A model generated the notes under the pieces. It saw only the letters and a list, made by a program, of their open reading frames with translations, was not told where the DNA came from and did no database searches. A stretch of DNA of 64,000 nt from RGIG9041 sp045657265 (GTDB lineage: Bacteria > Bacillota > Clostridia > Oscillospirales > QAKW01). This document shows, in pieces, positions 8,663 to 16,010 of this stretch (its first letter is position 1; each line of letters starts with the position of its first letter). The stretch spans positions 1 through 64,000 of the forward strand of contig JAZOSU010000010.1 of the NCBI GenBank assembly GCA_045657265.1. Reading direction: 5' to 3'. Both the position numbers and the translations under genes were made by a program.

Positions 8663-8691
8663 TTGAAAATATTAATATAATAATATATAAT
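8663..8691 (+). promoter_or_regulatory. Promoter of SRP RNA
   Basis: TTGAAA (8663-8668) and a perfect TATAAT (8686-8691) are 17 nt apart. This places the transcription start close to 8699, where the SRP RNA begins. Confidence 0.82.
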
Positions 8692-8699
8692 TACTTTAT

Positions 8700-8998
8700 T
8701 GTGGCATGAAATGGAATCACACTATCCGGGGCGTTAGCGGTGCCTTGTACCTACAGTCCGCTATAGTAGGGGAGAATGCTTGACTGAGGATATTTCTTGG
8801 TGCGGCAAGCCGCAAACTGTGAATGTTGAGAAATAGGTTCGGCGCAATATCATGTTGTGAACCATGTCAGGCGGGGAACCGAGCAGCATTAAGCAAATTT
8901 TGGTATGTGCCGCCGAGGTGCCTGTTTTGAGTTCATAGTTTGCTAAGCTCACATTGAGAGTATTCAAACCAAGCTGTGTGATTTCATCTCATGCCACA
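8700..8998 (+). ncRNA. ffs: Signal recognition particle RNA, large bacterial type
   Basis: The ends pair (TGTGGCAT at 8700-8707 with ATGCCACA at 8991-8998) and enclose a long rod. The Alu-like 5' portion lies at about 8720-8790. The S domain at about 8845-8925 carries the hallmark GAACCATGTCAGG, a GGAA tetraloop closed by CGG/CCG, and AGCAGC. About 299 nt is the size of Firmicutes scRNA with Alu domain, not the 4.5S form. A T7 run at 9001-9007 after the closing stem probably terminates it. It fills the gap before dnaX, the usual Firmicutes neighbour. RNA acts with Ffh in co-translational membrane targeting. Confidence 0.95.
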
Positions 8999-9018
8999 AA
9001 TTTTTTTGGAGATTAATT

Positions 9019-10578
9019 ATGTATCAGGCTCTTTACAGAAAATACAGACCACTTGTTTTTGAAGATGTAATCGGTCAGGAACATGTTGTTAATACTGTTA
9101 AAAATCAAATAGTAAATAATAAAATTTCTCATGCATATATGTTTACAGGGACAAGAGGTACAGGAAAGACTACATGTGCTAAAATATTAGCCAGAGCTGT
9201 AAACTGTGAAAATTCAGTTGACGGTAATCCTTGTAACGAATGCGAAACCTGTAAAGGAATTTTAAACGGCAGTTTATTGGATGTTTTTGAAATAGATGCC
9301 GCTTCTAATAATGGTGTTGATAATATCCGAGAACTGCGTGATGACGTTATTTTTACACCTGCATCTGCGAAGTATAAAGTTTATATTATAGATGAGGTTC
9401 ATATGTTAAGTACGGCGGCTTTTAATGCTTTACTAAAAACACTTGAAGAACCTCCGGCACATATTATTTTTGTTTTTGCTACTACCGAAATTAATAAAGT
9501 GCCTCAAACAATCTTGTCAAGATGTCAGAGATTTGATTTTAAACGAATAACCGTAAACGATATTTGCGCAAGACTTAATTATGTTGCCAAAGCTGAAGGC
9601 TTCTCTATTGATGAAAAAGCTTGTCAGTTAATTGCCAAACTTGCTGACGGTGCTATGCGTGACGCGCTTTCTATATTAGATAGATGCGTAAGCGGTACAG
9701 ATACTGTTACTTTAGAAACCGTTGAACATACTGTTGGCATTTGTCCGTATGAAGAAGTGGCTTTTGCTCTTGAATGCGTGGCTGATTCAAATACAGATGG
9801 TATACTTAAATTTTATTCTGATTGTAGAAAAAATTCTAAAGATTCCGTTTCTTTATTTTCCGAACTGTGTTCGTATCTTCGTGATATGATAATCATTAAA
9901 CTCACTGATAATTCGGAAGAACTTTTGCCTTACGATGATGATAAATATGCAGAAGTAAAAAAACTTTCGGAAAATTTTGAGGTTTCTGCTTTGGTTCGTG
10001 CTATAAGCGTATTACAAAATGGTATATATGACATTTCAAAATTTAAAGATAAGCATATCATGGCAGAAATGACGCTTATTAAACTAACAAATCCACAAAT
10101 TGGACTTGATGCTCAATCCATTAACGAACGTTTATCAAGGCTTGAAAATGGAACTGTAAATGTTGCTTCTGTTACAAAACAACAGAATTTTAATGAAACT
10201 AAACCATCACAGGGTCCAGTTTTAAATAAAACAGACAATAAACCGATTCAAAAAAGTTCAGTAGTTGCAGATGATTTTTGGAATCAGCTTATTGATAATT
10301 TGAATAACGGCGGCGGCAGATCTTTTTCTGTATTTCTTAAAAATATTGAACATTCTGTAGATGAAAGTATTATTAAAATCAGATGTTCTAAAAACGAGTT
10401 TGCTTATTCAGTTTTAAATATTCAGTCTAATATTGAACTGATAAAACAGGCAGCTAAAGCCATTACAAATATAGATTATTCTGTTGTTTTTAGTGATAAA
10501 CAAGTTGTTAAAACTTATGAAAATGACAGCCTTAATGAACTTTTAAATAATGCTAATGATATTTTATATGAGGAGTAA
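9019..10578 (+). CDS. dnaX: DNA polymerase III subunit gamma/tau
   Basis: The 519-residue clamp-loader ATPase has Walker A GTRGTGKT (44-51), a zinc knuckle C63/C72/C75/C78, Walker B in YIIDEVHML (about 117-125) and the SRC motif ILSRCQRFDF. The C-terminal 150 residues beyond the collar domain are short for a tau protein, so contacts with the polymerase or helicase may be reduced. The ATG at 9019 follows GGAGATTAATT. It stands between the SRP RNA and ybaB-recR, the conserved Firmicutes order. Confidence 0.96.
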   Translation: MYQALYRKYRPLVFEDVIGQEHVVNTVKNQIVNNKISHAYMFTGTRGTGKTTCAKILARAVNCENSVDGNPCNECETCKGILNGSLLDVFEIDAASNNGVDNIRELRDDVIFTPASAKYKVYIIDEVHMLSTAAFNALLKTLEEPPAHIIFVFATTEINKVPQTILSRCQRFDFKRITVNDICARLNYVAKAEGFSIDEKACQLIAKLADGAMRDALSILDRCVSGTDTVTLETVEHTVGICPYEEVAFALECVADSNTDGILKFYSDCRKNSKDSVSLFSELCSYLRDMIIIKLTDNSEELLPYDDDKYAEVKKLSENFEVSALVRAISVLQNGIYDISKFKDKHIMAEMTLIKLTNPQIGLDAQSINERLSRLENGTVNVASVTKQQNFNETKPSQGPVLNKTDNKPIQKSSVVADDFWNQLIDNLNNGGGRSFSVFLKNIEHSVDESIIKIRCSKNEFAYSVLNIQSNIELIKQAAKAITNIDYSVVFSDKQVVKTYENDSLNELLNNANDILYEE

Positions 10579-10581
10579 ATT

Positions 10582-10929
10582 ATGAAAGCAAGATTACCTG
10601 AAGGATATAATATGAAACAAGGCGATATGATGCGCAAAATGCAGAAAATGCAAGAAGATGTGGCTAATGCTCAAAAAGAAGTTGAAGAATCTGTTATTGA
10701 AGCTAAATCCGGCGGCGGTATGGTTTGTGTAAAAATGACAGGTAAAAAAGAACTTGTTTCAATTAAAATTGAAAAAGAAGTAGTAGACCCTGATGATATT
10801 GAAATGCTCGAAGATATGATCGTTGCTGCTGTAAATGAAGCGGGAAAAAACGTGGATTCTCTTCTTGAAGAAAAAATGAGTGCCGCAACCGGCGGTCTTA
10901 ATTTAAATCTTCCGGGATTCGGTTTTTAA
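10582..10929 (+). CDS. YbaB/EbfC-family nucleoid-associated protein
   Basis: The 115-residue protein has the family pattern: a helical N-terminal arm (KMQKMQEDVANAQKEVEE), the central SGGGMVCVKMTGKKELVSIKIEKEVVD strand region, and helices ending in a glycine-rich tail. YbaB proteins are dimeric DNA-binding proteins almost always found between dnaX and recR, as here. The start lies 3 nt after dnaX with a GAGGAG ribosome site at the end of dnaX. Confidence 0.94.
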   Translation: MKARLPEGYNMKQGDMMRKMQKMQEDVANAQKEVEESVIEAKSGGGMVCVKMTGKKELVSIKIEKEVVDPDDIEMLEDMIVAAVNEAGKNVDSLLEEKMSAATGGLNLNLPGFGF

Positions 10930-10938
10930 GGAGTAACT

Positions 10939-11535
10939 ATGCAATTTGTTCCTGCTTTTGCAAAACTTGTAGAAGAATTTGAGAAATTGCCGGGTATAGG
11001 TTCAAAAACGGCACAAAAAATGGCGTATTATATTGTTGCTTCTGATAATTCGGTTGCAAATGAATTTGCAAGTGCATTGTTGGACGCTAAAAAGAATATC
11101 CATTTATGTAACGTTTGTCAGAATCTTACGGACAGTGATGTCTGTTCGGTGTGTTCTAACGATAAGCGTGATACTTCAGTTATTTGTGTTGTTGAAAAAC
11201 CAAGTGATATTGATGTCATTGAACGTACAAGGGATTATAATGGTCTTTATCATGTGTTGCACGGTTTAATTTCACCGATGAATGACGTGGGACCCGATGA
11301 TATAAAACTTGCTGAACTTTTACATAGAGTTTCAGAAAATGACGTTAAAGAGGTAATTATGGCTACCAGTCCTAACGTAGAGGGGCAGGCCACAGCAATG
11401 TATATTGCAAAATTGCTTAAACCTTTTGAGCTTAAGGTTACAGGTCTTGCACTTGGTATTCCTGTTGGTGGAAGCCTTGAATATTCTGATAGTATTACAC
11501 TCGCAAGAGCAATAGAAAACAGAAGAGAAATTTAG
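10939..11535 (+). CDS. recR: Recombination mediator RecR
   Basis: The 198-residue protein has the helix-hairpin-helix (about 14-30, LPGIGSKTAQKMA), a four-cysteine zinc finger (C57, C60, C69, C72), a TOPRIM domain (about 80-175, starting VICVVEKPSDIDVIERT) and the conserved C-terminal tail. With RecF/RecO it loads RecA onto gapped DNA. AAGGAG precedes the ATG. It closes the dnaX-ybaB-recR set. Confidence 0.96.
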   Translation: MQFVPAFAKLVEEFEKLPGIGSKTAQKMAYYIVASDNSVANEFASALLDAKKNIHLCNVCQNLTDSDVCSVCSNDKRDTSVICVVEKPSDIDVIERTRDYNGLYHVLHGLISPMNDVGPDDIKLAELLHRVSENDVKEVIMATSPNVEGQATAMYIAKLLKPFELKVTGLALGIPVGGSLEYSDSITLARAIENRREI

Positions 11536-11550
11536 TTTAGGAGAATTTAG

Positions 11551-13272
11551 ATGAATCATTTACAAGAATATGACAGATGGCTGTCATGTCACCAACTCGA
11601 TGAAAGAAATAAAGCAGAACTTATTTCTATACATAACAATCAGGATGAAATATATTCGAGGTTTTATACCACTTTAAATTTCGGAACTGCAGGTCTTAGA
11701 GGCTTAATGGGTGCCGGAACTAACAGAATGAATATTTATACTGTAAGACAGGCATCCTATGGATTTGGTAAATATATCTGTGATTTGGGACCTGATGCAA
11801 TGAAACGCGGCGTTGTTATTGCATATGATTCGAGAAACAACGGTGTTAAATTTGCTGAAAATGCAGCGCTTACTCTTTGTGATCTTGGAGTACGAGTTTT
11901 TATTTTTGATTCACTCAGACCTACTCCTGAACTTTCTTTTGCAATTAGATACCTTAATGCAATCGCAGGTATTAATATTACTGCATCTCATAATCCGAAG
12001 GAATACAACGGATACAAAGCTTATTTTGAAGATGGAGCACAAATTGCAGGTCAACAAGCAAATATTATCTTTGATTATATGTGTAAAGTTGATCCCTTGA
12101 CAGTTGAAGTTATGAATTATTCTGAAGCTGTTGAGTCGGGTCTTTATAATGTTGTTGGCTGTGAAATTGATGACGCTTATGTTAATTGTGTTTTGAATGA
12201 AAAAATGGACATAGGTAAGATTTCAGAAGAAGCACAAAAAGTATCTATTGTATATTCTGCATTTCATGGTGCTGGTTATAAACTGGTTCCAAGAGTACTT
12301 GCAAAACTTGGTGCAAATGTTACAATGCAACCGCAGCAGGCTATTCCTGATGGAGATTTTCCAACGCTTAAATCTCCAAATCCTGAAGAAAAAGAAGGTT
12401 TACAAAAGTCAATAGAACTTGCAAAAGAAATCGGTTCTGACCTTGTTATTGCAACTGATCCTGATGCTGACAGATGTGCGGCAGCTGTTATTATGCCTAA
12501 TGGTGATGTTGAACAAATTACAGGTAATCAGATGGGGGTTTTGCTTTGCGATTTTATTTCTCAAGTTTTGAATAAAACTGGTGAAATGCCAAGTTCTCCC
12601 GCTGTTATTTCAACTATTGTATCTACTTTGATGATAAAGAAAGTATGCGCTGTAAATAAGATTAAATATTTTGAGGTTCTTACAGGTTTTAAATATATAG
12701 GTGAACTCATTGCAAGTTTTGAAAGAAATAATGATTATAATTTCTTGCTTGGTTTTGAAGAAAGTTACGGATATCTCAAAGGTACTTACGCAAGAGATAA
12801 AGATGCCATAGTTGCTTCTATGCTTATAACACAGATGGCTATGTATTATAAAAACAAAGGTATGAATCTTAAACAGGCTATGGATTCTCTTTATAAAAAA
12901 TACGGTTATTTTTCAGAAAAAACAGTGAGTTTTTCAATTTCAGGCGCGGCGCCTATGGAAAAAGTTGCTGAAATTATGAAAAATTTGAGATCTAATGATA
13001 AAACCGATATTGACGGCACAAAAGTTTTAGCTTTCAGAGACTATAAGGCATCGACAATTCATAATTTTGAAACAGATCAGATTACAACCACAGGTCTTCC
13101 GGTTTCTGACGTTCTTTATTATGAACTTGAAAACGGTAGTAGTGTAATTATCAGACCTTCTGGTACTGAACCTAAAATTAAATTATATGTACTTGCTACA
13201 GGTGAAAACAGTTTTGCATGCTCAGAACTTATTAATAAATATGTTCAGTATTTTAATTCAAAAATCATTTAA
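11551..13272 (+). CDS. pgcA: Phosphoglucomutase/phosphomannomutase, alpha-D-phosphohexomutase family
   Basis: The 573-residue enzyme interconverts hexose 1- and 6-phosphates. The phosphoserine loop is TASHNP with Ser146, the metal loop is DPDADR (303-308), and the phosphate-binding RPSGTEPKIKLY lies near the C-terminus. Length and the N-terminal FGTAGLRGLMG segment (44-54) match Firmicutes PgcA-type phosphoglucomutases feeding UDP-glucose. AGGAGAATTTAG precedes the ATG. It follows recR by 15 nt and ends at a strong terminator. Sugar specificity cannot be fixed from sequence. Confidence 0.92.
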   Translation: MNHLQEYDRWLSCHQLDERNKAELISIHNNQDEIYSRFYTTLNFGTAGLRGLMGAGTNRMNIYTVRQASYGFGKYICDLGPDAMKRGVVIAYDSRNNGVKFAENAALTLCDLGVRVFIFDSLRPTPELSFAIRYLNAIAGINITASHNPKEYNGYKAYFEDGAQIAGQQANIIFDYMCKVDPLTVEVMNYSEAVESGLYNVVGCEIDDAYVNCVLNEKMDIGKISEEAQKVSIVYSAFHGAGYKLVPRVLAKLGANVTMQPQQAIPDGDFPTLKSPNPEEKEGLQKSIELAKEIGSDLVIATDPDADRCAAAVIMPNGDVEQITGNQMGVLLCDFISQVLNKTGEMPSSPAVISTIVSTLMIKKVCAVNKIKYFEVLTGFKYIGELIASFERNNDYNFLLGFEESYGYLKGTYARDKDAIVASMLITQMAMYYKNKGMNLKQAMDSLYKKYGYFSEKTVSFSISGAAPMEKVAEIMKNLRSNDKTDIDGTKVLAFRDYKASTIHNFETDQITTTGLPVSDVLYYELENGSSVIIRPSGTEPKIKLYVLATGENSFACSELINKYVQYFNSKII

Positions 13273-13278
13273 ATAAAT

Positions 13279-13313
13279 TAAAAATCCCGTTCTTTTATGG
13301 AACGGGATTTTTT
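13279..13313. terminator. Bidirectional intrinsic terminator between pgcA and tRNA-Thr
   Basis: AAATCCCGTTC (13281-13291) pairs with GAACGGGATTT (13300-13310) around a TTTTATG-type loop, with T-rich tails on both strands. On the - strand the stem starts directly after the encoded CCA of tRNA-Thr, so one hairpin appears to end both transcripts. Confidence 0.88.
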
Positions 13314-13388
13314 GGAGCTACTGGTCGGACTTGAACCGATGACCTGCTGATTACGAATCAGCTGCTCTACCAACTGAGCTACAGTAGC
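13313..13388 (-). tRNA. tRNA-Thr (anticodon CGT)
   Basis: Read on the - strand, the 76-nt gene starts GCTACTG, pairs with CAGTAGC, has discriminator T and an encoded CCA. The D-arm GCTCAGTTGGTAGAGC, the anticodon arm CTGAT-TCGTAAT-CAG with CGT, and the T-arm GGTTCAAGTCC are intact. It reads ACG codons. Confidence 0.95.
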
Positions 13389-13401
13389 ACTCAATATGTT
13401 T

Positions 13402-13429
13402 ATTTTATCATAATTACTTAAAAAATCAA
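13402..13429 (-). promoter_or_regulatory. Promoter of tRNA-Thr
   Basis: On the - strand TTGATT (13429-13424) and TAAAAT (13407-13402) are 16 nt apart, putting the start a few bases ahead of the tRNA 5' end at 13388. Confidence 0.65.
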
Positions 13430-13448
13430 GTGTTATGTTTTAAAATAC

Positions 13449-13477
13449 TTGCAATTTATTCGTTAAAATATTACAAT
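13449..13477 (+). promoter_or_regulatory. Promoter of the flavoprotein-cmk-plsC-ispH unit
   Basis: TTGCAA (13449-13454) and TACAAT (13472-13477) are 17 nt apart, 45 nt ahead of the next + strand start codon. Confidence 0.68.
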
Positions 13478-13522
13478 ACTTATTAGTGCATTTTAAATTT
13501 ATAAGGAGTTCAGATTCCGTAA

Positions 13523-14749
13523 ATGAGTAAAAAAGTAATTGTAATCGGTGGCGGTCCTGCAGGTATGATAGCTGCCGGCACTGCAGCTAAAAACGGTTGC
13601 AATGTGATTCTGTTTGAAAAGAATACTATACTTGGAAAAAAGTTGCTTATTACAGGCAAAGGTAGATGTAATGTAACAAATTTTTGTGATGTTGATAATG
13701 TTCTTAAAAATATAAACAGTTCAAATCCAAAGTTTATGTATAAAGCGCTAAACACTTTTAGTTGTTATGATGCTTATGCTTTTTTTGAAGAATTAGGTGT
13801 GACGCTTAAAATTGAAAGAGGAAACAGAGTTTTTCCGGAAAGTGATTTAGCAGTAGATGTCAGAAATGCTTTCAAAAAATATCTGGCTCAAAATAATGTT
13901 ACTATTGTAAATGAAAAAGTAGAAAGTATTTCATCAAAACCTTTTGTAGTGACTACAGCATTTGATGAATATGAAGCTGACGCGGTTATTATCGCAACGG
14001 GAGGTTTGTCTTATCCTCTTACAGGAAGTACAGGTGACGGATATAAATTTGCTTCGAAATTCAAACATAGTATTAAAAAAACAGAACCTGCACTTGTTGC
14101 GCTTATAGGTTCTAAAAAAATTTGTGAAAGACTTATGGGCCTTTCATTGAAAAATATTTCTGTGAATTTTTATGATAAAAACAATAAAAACGTTTATTCT
14201 GATTTTGGTGAAATGCTTTTTACTCATGAAGGAGTTTCGGGTCCTGTGATTTTATCTGCATCATCGAAACTTGAATTTGGTAAATCAGACTATAAACTTG
14301 TTATTGATCTTAAACCGGCTTTATCTTTAGATGAACTTGATAAAAGAATTTTAAGTGATTTTACTAAATATACAAATAAAGATTTTCTCAATTCATTGGG
14401 AGATTTATTGCCTAAAAAACTTATTCCCGTAATAATTGATTTATCGGGTATTGATCCGAGACAAAAAGTTAATACTATTACAAAACAGCAAAGATTAACA
14501 CTTGTAAACATCATTAAAGGATTTGAAATCCGTCTTAATAATAAAGCCGGCTTTGAAGAAGCGATTATTACGTCAGGAGGTGTTCTTACAACTGAAATAA
14601 ATCCTCAGACAATGGAATCCAAGATAGTTGAAAATCTTTATTTTGCAGGCGAAGTTATTGATGTTGATGCAAATACAGGCGGTTATAATCTGCAAATCGC
14701 ATATTCGACAGGTTATCTTGCCGGAATATCATGCTCAGGAGGTAAATAA
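13523..14749 (+). CDS. BaiN/HI0933-like FAD-dependent oxidoreductase
   Basis: The 408-residue protein carries an N-terminal FAD dinucleotide-binding motif (GGGPAGMIAAGTAAKNG, about 8-24), the family GKGRCNVTN block (about 48-56), a second GG doublet in IIATGGLSYPLTGSTGDG, and a C-terminal GGYNLQIAYSTGYLAG FAD contact. This is the HI0933/YhiN/BaiN branch, soluble flavoproteins whose substrate is mostly unknown; bile-acid reduction is claimed for one member only and should not be assumed here. AAGGAG (13502-13507) is 15 nt from the ATG, rather far. It overlaps cmk by 1 nt. Confidence 0.88.
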   Translation: MSKKVIVIGGGPAGMIAAGTAAKNGCNVILFEKNTILGKKLLITGKGRCNVTNFCDVDNVLKNINSSNPKFMYKALNTFSCYDAYAFFEELGVTLKIERGNRVFPESDLAVDVRNAFKKYLAQNNVTIVNEKVESISSKPFVVTTAFDEYEADAVIIATGGLSYPLTGSTGDGYKFASKFKHSIKKTEPALVALIGSKKICERLMGLSLKNISVNFYDKNNKNVYSDFGEMLFTHEGVSGPVILSASSKLEFGKSDYKLVIDLKPALSLDELDKRILSDFTKYTNKDFLNSLGDLLPKKLIPVIIDLSGIDPRQKVNTITKQQRLTLVNIIKGFEIRLNNKAGFEEAIITSGGVLTTEINPQTMESKIVENLYFAGEVIDVDANTGGYNLQIAYSTGYLAGISCSGGK

Positions 14750-15414
14750 TGAGTTATAACATTGCAATAGATGGACCAAGTGGTGCAGGTAAAAGCACTC
14801 TTTCTAAAGAACTTGCTAAAAAATTAGGCTTTTTGTATATTGATACAGGCGCTATTTATAGAACGGTAGGTTTATATGTTTATCGTAATAACATTGACCC
14901 CGAAAATGAACAAGAAGTTTCACGAGTTTTAGATAAAATAGATGTTGATATTAAATATGAAAATAATGAACAACATGTAATTCTTAACGGCGAAGATGTT
15001 TCTTCTGACATCAGAATTCATCAGATTAGTGATTATGCTTCTAAAGTCAGTGCTATTACGTCTGTACGTGAATTTTTGCTTGAAAAACAGCGCGCACTTG
15101 CAAAAGCAAATAATTCTATTATGGATGGAAGAGATATAGGTACGGTTGTTTTGCCTGATGCCGATTTGAAGATTTTTCTTACCGCTTCTGCAAAGACCCG
15201 TGCTGACAGACGTTTTCGTGAACTGAAAGAAAAAGGTCAGGATGTATCATACGACCAGATTTTAAAAGATATTATTGAGCGTGACGAAAGAGATTCAAAC
15301 AGACCTGTGGCGCCTTTGAAAGCTGCCGACGATGCTGTGATTGTTGATAATTCAGATTGTACTTTCGATGAGTCTTTAGAAAAACTATTAAAAATTATTC
15401 AGGAGCATAGATAA
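14749..15414 (+). CDS. cmk: Cytidylate kinase
   Basis: The 221-residue P-loop kinase phosphorylates CMP and dCMP. Walker A GPSGAGKST is at 9-17, followed by YIDTGAIYR, the MDGRDIGTVVLPDAD block (about 125-139) and the lid DERDSNRPVAPLK, all typical of Cmk. It is joined by 1-nt overlaps (ATG/TAA junctions) to the genes on both sides. The order cmk-plsC-ispH-S1 is common in Clostridia. Confidence 0.96.
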   Translation: MSYNIAIDGPSGAGKSTLSKELAKKLGFLYIDTGAIYRTVGLYVYRNNIDPENEQEVSRVLDKIDVDIKYENNEQHVILNGEDVSSDIRIHQISDYASKVSAITSVREFLLEKQRALAKANNSIMDGRDIGTVVLPDADLKIFLTASAKTRADRRFRELKEKGQDVSYDQILKDIIERDERDSNRPVAPLKAADDAVIVDNSDCTFDESLEKLLKIIQEHR

Positions 15415-16010
15415 TGAGATTTTATAAAATAGCAAGAAAATTCGTTAAACTTATTTCGGCTGTTTTCTTTCCTGTAAAGGTAGTAGGGGATGTATCAAAA
15501 TTACCAACAGATACGGGAGTTATTCTTTGTGCTAACCACATTTCTTATTTTGATGTTATTTTTTTAGCTATAACTTTTAAAAGACCTATTCATTTTTTAG
15601 CGAAAGATAAATATGCGAAAAAACCTGTTTTAAAACAGCTTTTTAAACTGCTCGGTGCATTTGGAATTGACCCTGAAAAAGCAGATATAACCGCAATAAA
15701 GAACTGCTTTTCTGTTTTGAAAAACAATGAGGTATTAGGCATTTTCCCTGAAGGTACAAGAATTATCAAAGGAAAGAAATCTGAGCCTATGCCAGGCACT
15801 GTTATGATAGCGCACAAAACAAAATCTCCCATTTTTTATGTTAGAATAAAACCTGAAAATAATTCTTTCAAACTTTTTAGAAAGAATTATTTGTACATAG
15901 GTGATTTGATAACAGTTGAAGACCTTGATGTCACAAACGGCAAGGGTAATGAATATAAAGAAGCTGCTGGAAAATTACTTGATAAAATTTATGCGTTGGG
16001 TGAAATATGA
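15414..16010 (+). CDS. plsC: 1-acyl-sn-glycerol-3-phosphate acyltransferase
   Basis: The 198-residue protein has the acyltransferase motif HISYFD (H42 to D47, HX4D), and FPEGTR (111-116) for phosphate binding. By family it forms phosphatidic acid at the inner face of the membrane, the substrate of CdsA encoded at 33.3 kb. The start overlaps the cmk stop and the end overlaps the ispH start by 4 nt (ATGA). Confidence 0.92.
   Translation: MRFYKIARKFVKLISAVFFPVKVVGDVSKLPTDTGVILCANHISYFDVIFLAITFKRPIHFLAKDKYAKKPVLKQLFKLLGAFGIDPEKADITAIKNCFSVLKNNEVLGIFPEGTRIIKGKKSEPMPGTVMIAHKTKSPIFYVRIKPENNSFKLFRKNYLYIGDLITVEDLDVTNGKGNEYKEAAGKLLDKIYALGEI

Noticed and set aside
8761..8967. 68-codon open frame on the - strand
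   Set aside because: It lies wholly inside the SRP RNA, whose conserved structure explains the sequence.
10243..10275. A6G run in dnaX as a possible programmed frameshift site producing a gamma-like protein
   Set aside because: The run is in the wrong phase for a standard -1 slippery heptamer, no stimulatory stem or upstream SD is evident, and A6 runs are common in this AT-rich genome.
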